Source: Balanoglossus misakiensis
Lineage: Eukaryota; Hemichordata
Direction of reading: 5' to 3'
Assembly (NCBI GenBank): GCA_040954595.2
Contig: CM082583.2
Span: 13,454,001-13,518,000, forward strand
DNA length: 64,000 nt
The notes under the pieces were generated by a model. That model was not told the DNA's origin and did not search any database. It saw only the letters and a list, made by a program, of their open reading frames with translations. The position numbers and the translations under genes are program-made. This document shows, in pieces, positions 1 through 14,800 of this stretch. Each line of letters opens with the position of its first letter. Position 1 is the stretch's first letter.

Positions 1-1779
1 TAATTTGACAGTTGGCTATTTTCTACATCCGTGCATCCTTGTTGCATTTTTGTTACTGGATTAGTGGATAATAAAATAATGATAAAAAACTAGACTACTT
101 GTCTTGTTTGTGTTGTACTGTCATTGCTTGCCTGGCTATCATGCCAGCATTCACTACTAGCCACAGTTGCAAGGATATGGTGATAACTGATATCCAATTA
201 TCTAAAAAGTTATGGGATTGTTAATGTACTATTCTATATCAGAATGCGTAAATTTATAAGGGAGGACGTGTGATCAAACAAAAGGATGTTTTAAAAGATT
301 TTTCCAAAAAAATATATATATTTTTTCACATTCAACAAAGCTTTACAAAAATGCCATTTTTTCACTGACTTTCACGTAATGGTGTCACTGTGTGTATGAG
401 ACTACTTGAAACAGATGACACCCCTGTAGCAATATCATTTACAAACAGTCCCAATTGTAGAATTTTCATCATAGCCATGGCTAACCTACAGCTGTACATT
501 CATAAGCTGCAGGTCAGTGAAAGTGCAGCACATTAGCAGAGTGACTTGTGATTTGTTGAACTGTGGGTTGGCAATGTAACAGATGATAATGTCAAGCCAG
601 CCCATGTGCCTTGATTGGTTGGTTGAAAATCAGTCATCTGACAATTTGCATAATGCTGACAAAACAGTCTGTCTCGGTGTTGAATCAGTAGCATTTAGAT
701 AGAAACCTTTGCCAGCCATTTCTCACAAACTTTGGACCAGTCAAAGTGTAACCTACATTGTACATGTACAGTCACTCATCCCCGTTGTAACTTTCAGCTA
801 TTTCTTCAGTATTTGTCTCCCTAGTGTATCAACTCTGTTTTCTTGTTCTTACTCTGAATAGCTTTATGAAATGTTCAGTTCTCAACAAAGCTTGTATATG
901 AGTAACATCCATTGTTATTATTGACAAATGAATTCAAGTCAGGACTTAAATTCAATTTTCAACAATAACAATGCTGGTTAATAGAAAAGGGTTGTGTTTA
1001 AAAATCAAATACTTTGCAATTTTTTATGTTTTCCAGAGTAGAATAAGAAATCACATTGTACTTAAAATTAAGTTTTCAAGCTCACCTTCCTGTATCCAAA
1101 CATCTGAAAATCATGAGTCGAGTTTCCATTTGCGAGAAAATCTAGCCAGCTAAGAAAAAACTCCAATGAAGCATTTCAGAATTTTCTGTAGTTTTATGAA
1201 AGCTTCAAAAAGTCTTTCTTTGTAAGATGAATGAACTAAAACTGGCTAAGATCAGCATGGATGTCACAGTACACATCTGCATGTACCTGGGTGTTGGCTG
1301 AAGTAGATGTATAGAGTGACCTTCCACTGCTTATGACAGTTTTGTCTATTTGTCAGCTGACTTTTAACGACAATCATAAGATAACCACTGCAGATATTTG
1401 TTTGTAACTTGCTGTGACACTGTGCATGTCAGGTTATCAGATGTTTCGATAGCTCATGTCCTGATAAAGAGGTCTGTTGATTTTGTAGCTGTTACTCTAG
1501 AGTTCAATTGGTTTTATGCTTGTTCATTTTTTGACTTTGTGCCAGTCACTACATGTATCTGAAGTAGACAAGCAGAACATTTAATTTCCAAACAGAATGT
1601 TGCTAGTGCATAGATACTGACATTGTGGAGCATCTTAGTCATGAAAGTTGTCAAAAGTTTATGTAGAAATATGGAAGCCTTGTCTTTTAATAGATTTCTT
1701 TTGTTTTTCATTTATTAATCCTTCCAGGATAAGTCCAGAATGGTTCAATAGGTTTGGTTTGTGCATCTCTAGTCATCAC

Positions 1780-1874
1780 CATGACTATTTGCCTAGTACC
1801 TAGCCGTATTTTGTCCGCTGTTTTGGAAGCAAAGCGGACAAAATATGGCTAGGTACTTAGGCTACATGACTATT
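1780..1874. repeat. Small fold-back element with 10-bp flanking direct repeats
   Basis: Two long arms, 1791-1819 and 1833-1862, are reverse complements except for one single-base indel and one G/A mismatch. They are separated by a 13-base loop. The direct repeat CATGACTATT flanks the hairpin at 1780-1789 and 1865-1874, as a target-site duplication would. The arms contain the palindromic pair TAGCCGTATTTTGTCCGCT and AGCGGACAAAATATGGCTA. It has no coding capacity. It could be a tiny non-autonomous transposon or the hairpin remnant of a larger one; the family is not recognised. Confidence 0.55.
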
Positions 1875-3658
1875 GACATGTCTGAACCTTGTCAGTATTG
1901 GCTGCTAGGTCACTTGTCAAAAAAAGTTACCAAAAAAGTCATGAAAGGAGACAGATGACATTTTTTATTTAACTTTTAATACACAGAGGAGCCAGGAGCG
2001 CAGCAGTGGTCATGTATAAACAAATGACAGCTTCTATGTATGTATATAAAATGGCAAGTATTATAGGCAAATGGGATTTGTTTGTTGTTTTATTGCTATG
2101 TTCATAACCAAACAATGTCTGCTTCCAGTCAAAATGTGCAATGAAGTAGAAATGAAATGTGATGAAATTTCATTGCATGTGGAAAAGTTCTGAAAGAGAT
2201 AGTGTCTAGGAAGCTGTATGTCCAAATTTGACCATGTTGACAGATGTATGCTTTTTTTGTTTATGTTAGGTGCTATGCAGGTTATCAGTGTCTGTCATTC
2301 TTTCATTAAAGATACACTGTGGTGGTTTGAAACTGATCAGATTTGTAAAACCAGGAAGATTAATTCCATCCAGGGTGGCATGAGTTATTGCTTCTGACAT
2401 GATGGACCTTATGCATGAGCACAGCAAGGATTGTTCCAGGGGCACTGCTCTCGTGGCACTGTGCATCTAGGGTACATCATGTACATCATGGAGGATAACG
2501 TGTCTTTCAGAAATGTCTGACAGATTTATTCCTTTAATTGTTGGCTGAGTTTTGATACCTTGGAAACGGGAAACTTCTGTTTAATATTCAATTGGACTGA
2601 CTTAGTGGAAAGGACTCCCAAATTCCAAATTAGGAATTTGATATCTATGGCATACAGATTCAGTATATCTGTGTATGTATTCTGAAAAGCTTTGCTATAT
2701 ACACCAATCATACCCGGTACATACAATGAATGCATGCATTTACATGTAAGTACACAGACATACAGACAGACACTGACAAACAGATACACCTACCCTAGCC
2801 AGACAGCACCCACACCCTGGCTAGTCTACACACACACAGAGGATTGGCTGATAGTGTCGATGACAGATAAAGTGTGAAACCTTGCATTCAGAAATAAGAT
2901 CAGTTCTGCTTGAAAGTAGTGTATGAAAGCTAGCGGAGACTGATTGCTCCCCAGATAGTTGTACTGGCTGATCCGAGGGTCTGTTGGGAGACATTTCCAA
3001 ACAGCAGTGTGTACATAAGATGTGTAAATTTCATACATGTGTTGATACTATGATTAACCCGACATCACCTCTATTTTGTAAATGTTGGCAGCATTTGGCG
3101 GCAGTATGAATCAAGATCTGGGAGACAGCCCAGCTACAGTTCACTAGCAAATGACCTAACATGTGCATGCTAAGCACCTCTTCCTGGCTCAGTTTTTTCT
3201 AGCTAAAGCTCCAAAGCCAAAGTTTAAACACTACAGGTAATTGGACATGCTCTCCACTTGGGGACAAGCCCCAGTTGAAGGTGCTGGGTCACTGCCTGTT
3301 ATTTTATTCTCAATTTTAAAAATTTATGAGGGTATTGAACACCAATCAGAATCCAAGGTCTTTGCTGGTATTCATAAAAATAACCTTGCTTGTACATTGT
3401 AGAAATAAAATTTCTGAAGACATTCTGTTGGATACAAAAAGGCAAATTTCTGATAGGTAGTACCAGTAGTTACTAAGTATTGGTAAACATTTAATGAAGA
3501 AAAAAGGCTTTTGGTGTTGTGGCAACCATCTGTGTCAAACGCCCTAAATGAATCATGCTCACAAATTCATCACAAATAACCCATATAATTGCTTTGTTCA
3601 TTTAACCATTAGGGCCCAATTATAAACAATCAATAAATAAAATCATACATCAGTCTCG

Positions 3659-3672
3659 CCCCCCCCCCCCCC
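3659..3672. repeat. C14 homopolymer
   Basis: An uninterrupted run of 14 cytosines in the CNTLN upstream/intron-1 region. It is a simple repeat prone to length error. Confidence 0.9.
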
Positions 3673-4825
3673 AATGTGGACAGGTGTGCACTTCACAGAC
3701 TTTAATTCTCTCAGAAAATTACTTGTCAATTTAGACGTTTATTAAGATACATCATCTGCATGTAAGGTGTTGAATTTGTATGATGCCAGTTTATTGGTAT
3801 TTTGATTTTGATTAACCGAACATGTCTCATTATTATTTTTATTTGTCTATCATCAGTTAACTTTGACGTTTATTACAAAGCTGTTTCACACGTTTCTTTA
3901 TAAACTCCAACAATAAGAAATGCAAACAAAGACAAGCACAAACTTCAAAAATTAAAAATGATATACTACTGAATATGAATAAGTGGAGACTTCATCATTG
4001 TAACTGTGCAGATGGAAAATGGTGCAAAGATCTAAAAAGATTTAAAGCAGTAAAGATTTTCATCTTAAGAAGAAAAGAAGCCTGATTCATCAATTTCATA
4101 ATACAGGGTAAAGGTCAAACACCATGTATTAAATTGATTACATAGACCTAGAAGTACTTTGTCAGTTCGTAATGAAAAATATGACATCATCATATCTTTA
4201 ATTTGTGGGAAGATTTATAATGAAAAGATCATGCTGCATTTTTCACGTAGTGAGTCTTACCACATTGAGTATGAAGACTTTGAAACAGTTCAATTGAAAC
4301 CATGACTGCTAAAATAAAAATATCATTCTGCAGTTTCCCTGTTGAGGATTTCCCAGAAACATAATAAATCATGAAATAATTTTGAAAAAAAACCAATGAT
4401 TCATGTGATAAGTTGACTTTGGTGTCACAGCAAGATGACAAATAAGATGACAAATTAACTTCTTATGGATATAGGTTCAATCAATTTTCATACACCCAAA
4501 GATGATCCAACAAAACACAGGCACCACATAATATTAAAGTCTGACAGCTCGTGCTTTCTTAGGCAAGTATTTTCCCAAATGTGTGTTGTATTCAAAAGTA
4601 TTACCCCCAGCATTATTCAGGAACAACTGTTTCAATAAAATTCAAATACATGTATGTATAATTATTATAGCTATCATTACAAGCACTGGGAGAATAGATT
4701 TGTGAAGACAGCCAATTCAACATGTTTCAGTAATCATAACAACATACAGTAGTCAGTGTTCCACAAGAAAGCAAACAACAGGCAGGGACTGCTTAATCCC
4801 ATGTTTATGATTATTACTTTTATCA

Positions 4826-4827
<2 letters not shown>

Positions 4828-4861
<34 letters not shown>

Positions 4862-4862
4862 C
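4828..4862. repeat. (TG)n microsatellite
   Basis: About 15 uninterrupted TG units followed by an imperfect tail. It creates apparent Val-Cys and His-Thr repeat open frames on the two strands, which are artefacts. Confidence 0.95.
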
Positions 4863-6475
4863 ATGTAGCTCTAGTGAAAAGAATAAACTACAAAACAAAC
4901 TGGAGCAAGCAATGAATATTCCTGACCCAACCCTCTGATACCACATATTGTCACATATCAATTTTGTTCAGAGTCTGGGACAGTGTTAAGGTCACCCTGC
5001 TCATTGATTGGCCATAGCAGATGAAGATATATTAATTTCACCCAGTTTTGAATTATTACATTAATGTAATTACCAAGTTTGAAAAGATCGTGTATCCCCT
5101 GACCACATCATGCAGGCAAAATCTCCAGAAACAGACGAACATAGCCTTTGCCACCGGTGTAAATAATTTTGAAAAGTTTACCGAGAATTAAGAAACAGCC
5201 AGGGCAACCTGTATGTGTGAGGTGACTAAGTTCATGATAATGATATATATGATAAAGGACTAGATGCGCATTACTTTAATTACTACATGCAATAAACGTA
5301 ATTAAATTCAAAGCAATTATCCAGCGATGCTCACCAGAAATGTTGTTGGATTGACCTGTTATACATGAGCACTTCATTTTCCTGTTGCAATGTTCTCAAA
5401 ACACTATGACAAATACTCACATTTTGTGGGCAAGTTTACCGCCTGAATTTTGTATAAAGGCAGCACTCACTGGACTGATCGGAGAACCAAGGGAATAAAA
5501 ATAAAATAAAAATGTATATCTTGTGCTGGAATGGTAGGTGTATTCATCTCACGTTGACTGTGAGTCGTTGGAAGTTACCTCCTCAGGGCATGAAAGGGAC
5601 AACAGAGAAAAGCTTTTAAACCAGCCCTGTGACTAAAATACTAGCTGAGTTCTGATAAGACTGTTGCCATGGTAACTGACCCAGCACAGTGAGAGGGTTC
5701 AGTATGACTGGGAGATGATGAATGTTATCTGGGTTTCACGTATTAAGGAACGCCAATGATGAAATATATGAATTTGATACTAGGATCGTGAACTGAAAGT
5801 CATTTAGAAAAGAAAGATGAAGTCATGAGATTTCATTTAGAAGCCATTCCCATGGGACGACATCATTAGAATGAAATATGAAATCAGACAGGCTTGGCCT
5901 CAGCACTGATTCATGAAAACGATGGAGTGACACTACTACTTTATCATCAAACTATCTTAGAATTCTATCCTGAAACTTGCAATCCCACAAAAAGGAGGGA
6001 TATAGAAAACTAACTCTTTCTTATTACTGATGGTTTATTTAAAGCAGGGGAGATTTTATTCCCTGTGAATCGGACAGTGTTTCAAAATTCTGCATGCCAC
6101 AGTGTTGTTTTGACAGTAGTGGCTATTTATGTGATCTATAAGCCACCAGTGTTTCCAATCAGGCTATTGCCACAGGACACTGTGTAGATTCAAATTGCCT
6201 TAATACGATAATATTTCCCAACAGAATTCAGGCTCTCTTTAGGAATTCCCCAGACACTGCAATATTTGGACACTTATTCAGACGGCATTTATGTGCAATG
6301 AAATCTGAAAAATTGCAGTGAAATGGTTGATTATAGCACATGGTATCCCTGTCAATGTTGAGATTACTACTCTTATAGTGTTTTATAATTCCTTCATTGC
6401 CAACTTGCAGTGAGGTTCATTTCATCTCCTTTACACTCACATTTCTCTCTCTCTCTTTTTTTTTGTCACTTTCAG

Positions 6476-8837
6476 ATGCAGAAATCTCACGATTGAGAGC
6501 CGAAAATCATGCACTAGCAGATGAGTTAGCCCAGTGTCAGGTATCAAAATTAATCTGCTTAAGGGTGAAATCAGAGACATAAAAAATAATGACAGTACTT
6601 GGACAGTCTAATCATTCAGACATTCTCCTGGGATACAAACTTCCCATCATGCATTGTAATCATGTGTCTTGCATACCTTTTTGGCGCTCAAAAACCAAAC
6701 TTTCTCCCAAAACAAAACCTTGCAAGCTGCAGAATGAAACATCATTGTTTGCAAGTTTTGAAATTCTTAGGGTTCTATAATGTTTTCTCTTTTCTTTTTA
6801 TTATTTTTACTAATTGTTTGTGATCTTTTGTATTGTACAGTGTGTATATCATCTATTTTCAGGTTTATATTAACACCATTGTCATTTTGACAAAATGTAT
6901 ATTTGATTTCATTTCAAGTCCTGTGTCCTGTGCAGCACATAGACAGTGCTTTAAACCTTTGAACTTTTTAACGGAATTGATCACACCAATATCAACAGAT
7001 AACTATAAGGACAGTTCGAGTTTCTATGCTTCCATATACACCAGGTTTTATTTAGATCAAAACAGGGACTGTGTCATCGACAATGACTTGTTCACAGTAC
7101 ATTTGTTGTATTGACACATAGTGTCATTTGTAAGTCATTACTCAGAGAGTGACACTTCATCCAACTTCTTCTAAAATGCATTTAAGCTTATGTAGAATGC
7201 TGTGTCTGCCAAACACCAAACTCCAAGAGATTTATACTTTATTTTAGCGTTCATTATTCGCAAAGATTTTTTTTCCATCTGTGTTTATGCCCCAGGCTGA
7301 TAAAGAGTTTGTTTGGTCACTATGGAAACGACTACAGGTGGCATCTCCAGACATGACACAGGCTATCAGTCTGGTTGTACAAAGGTAGGTGTGCTATGGT
7401 TCCTCTTCGCAGTCACATTGAAATAAGTCGATATCTTAAGTTGAAATGACAGTGTATGGGGTTTGCAAGACACAGCTGCATCACTGGGATATCCTTTCAC
7501 CGTTTCCCCCTGTGAGATGACTTGTGTGTAGAGCCCCCTCCGGCAGTAGAACTTGTGTACAGAGCAGCCGACAGATTATAACTGACAATGCAAACCCAAA
7601 TCAATGCCCTTTGACCTTGCATTGAAAGCGTATCAGTCCCAAAGTGGGGAAATGGACAAAGACAAGGAATATGACTGCAGGCATATACTTAGATCAGCTA
7701 GCACAAGACTTTCGCAGGACATCACCTGGGACATCTGTGCTGTGAATCCTTTCTGAATAACTTCTGAAAAACTTTTGCACTTCTACTTTTGTCATGAGAG
7801 TGGAACCAAACTTTATGGAAGACACAGACATTGATCCAGTTATTCATTACAGAAACCTTTTTCAATAAAAACAAGATCAGCAAGAGTTATTGGTATCTGG
7901 AACATCAGTCTTCTCATTGGTGAAAAGGAGTATGACTTCAGTATTGATAACATCAATATATTACTGGTTGACACATGTGCCTATCACTAAGATATCGGTA
8001 GTGGAAAAGTTGGCAGTGTGGTCCAACGATACTTTAATGCATAATGACATTTGGCTGGACTTTTTCTCTCACATGGCTATTTATGTAAGCTAATCTCGCA
8101 TAGGTGAGATTTTACATCTTTGAAGCTGTATCTGTTTGTGTCAGGAAATTTAGTAGAGGTAAAATTTAATTGGTGGAGTTTAGTGTAGCGTGGTTGATTT
8201 CCTCGGTGCAGTTTACCTCTGACGTCAAGTTGTCATCACTCATTGAATGAGGATTATCAGTTTGAAAGGAACCTTTAGCGGGACTATACAAGTAGGCATC
8301 ATGTGAGAGCCAGGCACCCACCACTGGGAACATGCCGCTCTTAGAAAGAAAAGCAGCCAAATGACTAGTGTAACAAACCTCTGTAATTGACTTTTACACC
8401 AGGGAACACCGGCCACTTCTCAAATTTGAAAAGCACACATAACGGGAAAACCCCAAAGACTGACAAAGAATTGAGCCAGGGATATGCAAAGACAAATTAT
8501 CACTCTCCCAGTTGTAAGCATACAGATATTACAGTTGTAAATCTATGTTTTCAGGGGAAATATACTGGAAATTGTTTCCATTCAGCGGATCTCTTGGGGC
8601 TGTCTTGAAAATGATGATATATCAATGAGAAAATTAGCCTCTTTATGCTGTCATCAGGACTTAAGTTCAGCACTTAGAGTCATCAGATTGGAAATCCACT
8701 CGATTTACAGTTGCCAATCGCTGAGATTTATTTTATTCTCTTGTCATTGCAGGGAGAAAGAAAAGGCCGAAATTAAGGACAAGAAAGTCTTGGAAATCTT
8801 ACAGATCAAAGACGACAGAATAAGTGAATTAGAGAAG
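6476..8837 (+). CDS. CNTLN: CNTLN exons 1-3 of those visible: conserved N-terminal signature
   Basis: Exon 6476-6540 follows a long pyrimidine tract and TTTCAG, and ends at a complete codon after ...DELAQCQ. Exon 7296-7384 encodes ADKEFVWSLWKRLQVASPD and continues to a split Arg codon. Exon 8753-8837 completes it and encodes EKEKAEIKDKKVLEILQIKD, then DRISELEK. This block is the most diagnostic part of the protein: the tryptophan-rich ADKEFVWSLWKRLQ motif is, from memory, nearly identical in human centlein. Intervening introns are 755 and 1,368 bp. The first exon here needs one base from an upstream exon to complete an Asp/Asn/His/Tyr codon. Confidence 0.92.
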
Positions 8838-11800
8838 GTATCTAAAATAGCCATTGATACATTGTTGTCATATAACTCTGTTGTGTGTGTTACCTCAGTG
8901 AGGCAGTCTCATCAGTGAAAACCACCTACATATATTTCCCAGGCATTTTAACAACTTGTTTGTTGAAAAAAAGGCAAGAATGACTGATGACTTGTCAAAA
9001 TCTTACATTTGCTGCCACATTCTCTAATCAGGAGTTTTCCAGGTGTTGTCAGATTTTCTTCTTATCTAAGATTACAAGAATGACAAATAGTGCAGCACTA
9101 TGACTATATATAAACTTCCCTCTTGGCACTGTTTGGTGCCAAGTGTGCACTGCAGTTGCCATTTAACTCTGCCAGAGATCAGCACCAATGGCACTGTTGC
9201 TCCCACTCTGCTTATGGTGCTGTGATTGTGGCTCCTGCTTCCCAGTATGTTAGTGCAGTTTGCATCACAGATGTCATTCTTGTCACTATGTTTGAGGTTC
9301 TTCTTGTCCACTGCAGTATAGATGATTCCTTTTATGTATTTTGTTTGGCCAGCGTGTCAGACATGTGAAAACCACAGAGGCATATCATCTTGTGGTCAAA
9401 TGAACAAAAAAAAATATGCACGTCAAAGGAACGTGTTAATCCATGTGTACTGCATTCACATGACCTCTAAAGTGTCTGGTCTCTACCTTAAACTCTGAGA
9501 AGAAATTTAAGTTTTATATAAAATTCAAACATAAAGTGAAATGAAAACCATTAATTTCATTTTTTGCCTGTTCTGCAATGTTAATTGAAAGTGCACAGCA
9601 CAGAAATTACACTTACACTTACACTTATCCCCAGAATCAGACTGATGTAATAAGTTGTGTATACAAATTACTGAGTGTGAATTTTGTATCTTATTTGCAT
9701 AATTAAATTTGTAGTCCTACAATTTTTATGCGACCTCTGTGTAGAATCAGATGGCAGGATGTAAACCATAGCAATATTCTTAGAAAGGTTGCATTTGTGC
9801 AAAATTCCTTCAAATGCCAGAACTGTCTGGAAATATTCCTGTAGATTAATTTGAGACCTTGTTGATAAAATATGCTTTCAACTATTATTATAACAGGCAT
9901 TTCAAGAAATGCCTATGAAAATGTAAAATGAATATGCCTGACTCAGAGCACTTCTCCACAGGTCGAATTGTTTGGTGTTTTAACCTTTCGGCACTGCTCC
10001 TTTCATATTGAAAAATAAAAATGGTTGAAAAGAAATACAGCCCGTGGGTATCCATTTTGAAAGAGCAATTCCGGTCTTGCTCATAGCTGCATTAATACGA
10101 GTGTATGTTTCCGAGGGGAAAAAGAGATTCCATGTTGAGTATATGTGAATATTACTCTGTGTTTTGGCCCCAGAAGAACTCAATATCTATATATAACACC
10201 ATGCAGAGTTGTGAGTCAGTGGATCTCTTGCTATCAAGACCTAGGTAGTGGCCATTCTTGATTGATACATGCCCTGAGGTGCTTTTTCAACAATCTCAAT
10301 GTAATTTGGGTTGGCTCTCTGCTTGTCACATTTCCCAGGAGTCTTACTCTCTGAGAGCTTGTTTGTGTTGCCCAGATTGTTGATCAATGAGTTTACCATG
10401 CATGAAATCATCCTTCTATCAATGCATACATATTAAGAGATTGCATGACTTGCTCTGTCGACTCGCCTCGCTTTGCTTGATTTTTTTTTTCATCTTTCTC
10501 TGTGCTTCACCTCATCTCAGTCTGCCCCTTCAGTTGTCCCATCATGCATTTATTCCCATCCATAATACAGCACTGCATGAAGATATAACTGTCTTTTAAG
10601 TCATATATTTCTGTGTGTATATAAATTTCATTTCAGTATGGGAGTAATAGATATTTCAGTAAATTTCTTTCATATATTTTATATTTATCAAGTATGTTGT
10701 AAATGTACTACACCATGTATTACGATGAAATGTAGCACTTTACTGAGATGGCTTAACATACTTACCTTGAAAGATTTGAGTACTATAAAAACTTATTTTA
10801 CTCTCTCTGTTTTACATACAATGGAATTTTCTTGTTTCTCTCTACATTGTTACACGACCATCTCCCCAAGCTCATACAAAGTCAGACTTTGGACAATTGA
10901 TCTTGACACATTGATATTTAGAAGTAGATTAGCCAGGACACCAGATTACCCTTGATACGACCATCAGAAGCTGGGGAAATCAGATTGGTTTAATTTGGTT
11001 TGCTCCCAATTTTCCCAGGGAATTTACTAGTTGCTGTTTTACTGGTGAGGTGTTGGCCATCCTGGGATTAGGACGCTGACATGTCCGATGGGAGTCTGTG
11101 TGGGAGACAAGAGGAGCCATCTTTGTGACATCTTTCAGCCCCAATTAACCTCTAAAATTCACTGTCAATTTTCACTACAGCAGTGGAATGAAGAGTTTTT
11201 CCAAGCTTTTAATTTGCCTGAAGTTTGTTGAAGAATGAAATGCTGTGTAATTGAGAGGTTTCTCCTTAGAGGCCAGCGAATTAAAACCAATGTTTTGAAA
11301 GTTCAATTTACACGCGAGTCAAGTATAGCTAATACCTCAGGAAATCTATCAAGGAATAGTATCCATCCACCAAATTTTATTTTCCTAACTAAATGTTGCA
11401 GTTTTAGAGGCTCCTTTTGAAACATATTCATTAGTTTCAGTTTTATTGCTCCAATCATACATATTGAAATATATATCATACACCAACAATACTGAATTTT
11501 GGCCATGTTTTGGTCACATATGAAGAATGGCAGTAAATGACACATGTGAGGATTAGTGGCAAACTTCGAAAAAGAAAAAATGGGGATCACAATGTTGAAC
11601 TTCACTGTATTGTATGATTTTACTCACTTAACCCTAGTTACCTGCTCTGCTCAAAGCATTGATTTATATCTGTGTTTCGGAACACAGCTTAATTGATGTG
11701 TTTGGTCATTGCTAATCCAGATTGCAGACATATGTTGTTCAGTTTTACAGCACAAACCCATTGACAATGGCTGTTGTAAGGTTAAGCTGAGATGAAGTTT

Positions 11801-14800
11801 CCGTTGATGTGAGAAAATGGAGTTTTTTGTCATGTTTTCCAATGACACTATTCACTCTGCACAGAATCAATGGTGCATTAAACACTTATAAAAGACATAT
11901 TGTTTGGAAGTACACACTCAACTTTGTGCCTACTTCAAATCTCATGCATCTGAATAAGCTAAACAAGTGTTAGGTTTCATGAGTTTTTGCCGTAATTCTG
12001 TCTTGTTTTTGTCTTCCAGGTGCTATCACAGCAACAACAAGAACTCAATGACTTTGTTGCCAGGTGGGTTTTTTTCCTCTATCGGTACAGAATTCTGAAA
12101 ATAAGCTGAAAAGAATAATCCTTTCCAAACTGTTCTTTCCAGAACAGGGACCAAACAACTTTGATTCTCTCCCTTTTAATGAAATTTTTATGAAATTATT
12201 TTGCTGTAGTATTAAAAATGGGTTAAAATAGAAAGCTGATAAGAAAACATTTTTACCCTGATTAGTGGATCTTAAAATTTCAAAACTTTCCTTAAAATAT
12301 CCACAGCAGTTTGTGTTTTTGAGGCAGCTATGGCTTTGCATTCAGATGTATAGGCTAAGTAACCTGATATGCATTGACCAGGTTTACTCCACACTCTTCA
12401 GTCAGCCATGCTTGGCCAACAGATTTTCTGACGGTTAATTAAAATTGGTTGACGGATTCATGCACATAAAAAAACATGGGACAATATTTTAAGAGGCACT
12501 GCGTCAGTTTAATTTACATCGGCCCCAAATTCAGAGAGAAAGTCAGAAAGTCGTTTCTATTGTGCAAATTTAATTTGAAGACAAATTTGTGAGTGAAGCA
12601 GTTTTGCTCGGGGGCACTATTTTACTGATTAGCAGCTCACTGTTAAAAGCTCCGTTTATGAGTTAAACTCTTACTTTTTTCCACTCTCTGATAAAATAAT
12701 TTATATGATAATAAAATTCAAATGCACAATCCAAATTGTGCCTCAGGATACAGCCTGGTCCCATGCTTCATGTTTAAAATTGGTGTAATTTTAGGAAAGC
12801 TGTTATCGCGATGGTGTCTCAGAGACTCAGGACAAATGACACTTGGTTAAGTCAGAATGTAAACTCTGCATGTGTATGCCTTCAAAACAATTGAAGTCAA
12901 TTAGAGTTCAACTTTCCACCAAACTCATTCTGTATTTATGAAAATGATATCCTGAAATGATAAAAAAACATTTAAAGATGATTTAATTAAAAGAGTAGCT
13001 CAACAGATGAAAATGTTGACTACATGTGTCTTTCTGTCTTTTCCATCCGTTATGTGAATTGCATTACATCATTGTACAAAGTGCCACCGTATACAGCACT
13101 GACTACATTTACTGCAACTACTGTGTCAAGATGAATTCCACCACACCACAAATCAGATCGCACATAAAAAATCATGACATGAAAAGCCAGTTGTTTCTGA
13201 GCCATTACAACACATATTCAGACATCTAAAGATTAAAACACGGTTCAGCTGTCAGCAGTTACCATGGACATTTTTCAAACTGTTGTCCAAACTAAATACA
13301 CTGACGGCTAGAAAATTAAATTGCAGTAGTTTCCCTATAACCAGTGCATATAATATTTTGATGTATGTTTTTCAATCAGCCGATGACTGTTTAGAGAAAT
13401 GTAACCAGACATGTTCTTATTTAAGGACTTTCAACTATGAAATACGAATATGAGATGTAAATCATGAAGTTTATATCAATATAAAAAGTATGAATTATTG
13501 CAATCATAGCTCTTTAACATACAGTAGTGCCTGTTTAGCTTGTCAGTGCTAAATTTCAAGACAAATGACATCACACATCGTTGATACCACATGATATGAA
13601 AGATATCACCAGCTTATATAACTTTGTCGAATCTTTATCTCTTCCAGAAAAATTGCTCTTGATGGTGAGAAAGATGTCCTTGAGAAAGAAAACAGAGAGC
13701 TTCGTAGAAAAAGCAAATCATTGGAGGAATTGGTAAGCAAACCAATAAACACACTGCTGTGCTGTGGGCTTTGGGGGCAGTTTCCATGAAAATTGCAAAC
13801 TTTATGACTTGCATGGATCAATCTCACCATTACAAGTTTATTACCTCAGTTTGGCTATGTGCATATGGCAGGATTCCCATGGTAGATGTTTCTTCCAACT
13901 TGGCCTTGGTGGGCGTGTCTGATGTCCATGTATTGACTTATAATCAGTTGTTACCAAAGTCTTACATATAGTCATTTCAATAATAAAACATATGGCTGTA
14001 GATATAAAGTTCAGTTGAAGACATGTTGAGCCTTTTTGACGTCATAAAGTTTGATGAAAAACAGAACTTTTTAATCTGCTTTTAGCACTGTCTTTTAATA
14101 TTGATATGCTTGTCCATGACATGTCACCAGAATTTTCTCATGAGTATCGTAAAGTACAAATAATGACAGGACACAAGAGCAAAAGTAAAGAGCTTTTTGG
14201 GAAATATTTCTGGCAATAAAAGGAATCCTGGTATACCTTTGAGATTATGTAGAAGTTATACCTTGTGAAGATGATTGCATTAGAAAATCACCCTCAGAAG
14301 AGTTCTCTGACCCAGATTGTGTTGGTACATGACCCATAGCATGTCAGCATCACAAAGCTCATAAAAAACATGACAGTAGATTGCCTTGTCATGTACTAGC
14401 CGTGCTGATGATGTGTATTGGGCAGACACATTAAGCGATCAGTCATTTTGCCTGGGCGTCACATTGTTGTCGTAACGACTGTGATCTGCCTGGTGCCACG
14501 CTTCATCAGTTGGCCCCGGGGACTCATAGCAAGATCGGCAAAATCACTTCCACGTTGTCACATTTCTCATGGTCTTATCTCCTCTTCTGCATGATCCGGT
14601 CGTTCAGCTGGAGTCCAGGGAATCAAGATTGAAAACCAACGAGGAATTGAATCGTCAGGTGATTGATAACTTGGATCGTGATAAGCAAGGTGTGTAGTCA
14701 GAGAAATGCAGAGATAAAAGTACAATCTATTCAGATTTATTCCCTGTGTGAAGACCACTCCATCATTTCCCAAAATGAATGCCTTGTTTTCATTTTACAG

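Larger units (their letters stand above)
1..6475. other. Non-coding 5' region of CNTLN (upstream or first intron)
   Basis: I see no exon with convincing coding content in these 6.5 kb on either strand. The first recognisable CNTLN exon begins at 6476 in phase 1, so an upstream exon ending in one extra base must exist, either here unrecognised or outside the window. The stretch is AT-rich. It holds a fold-back element (1780-1874), a run of 14 C (3659-3672) and a TG microsatellite (4828-4862). The short open frames here look like chance. Confidence 0.6.

Noticed and set aside
4734-4961. Open frames with poly His-Thr or Val-Cys
   Set aside because: Products of the TG microsatellite, with no splice or coding context.
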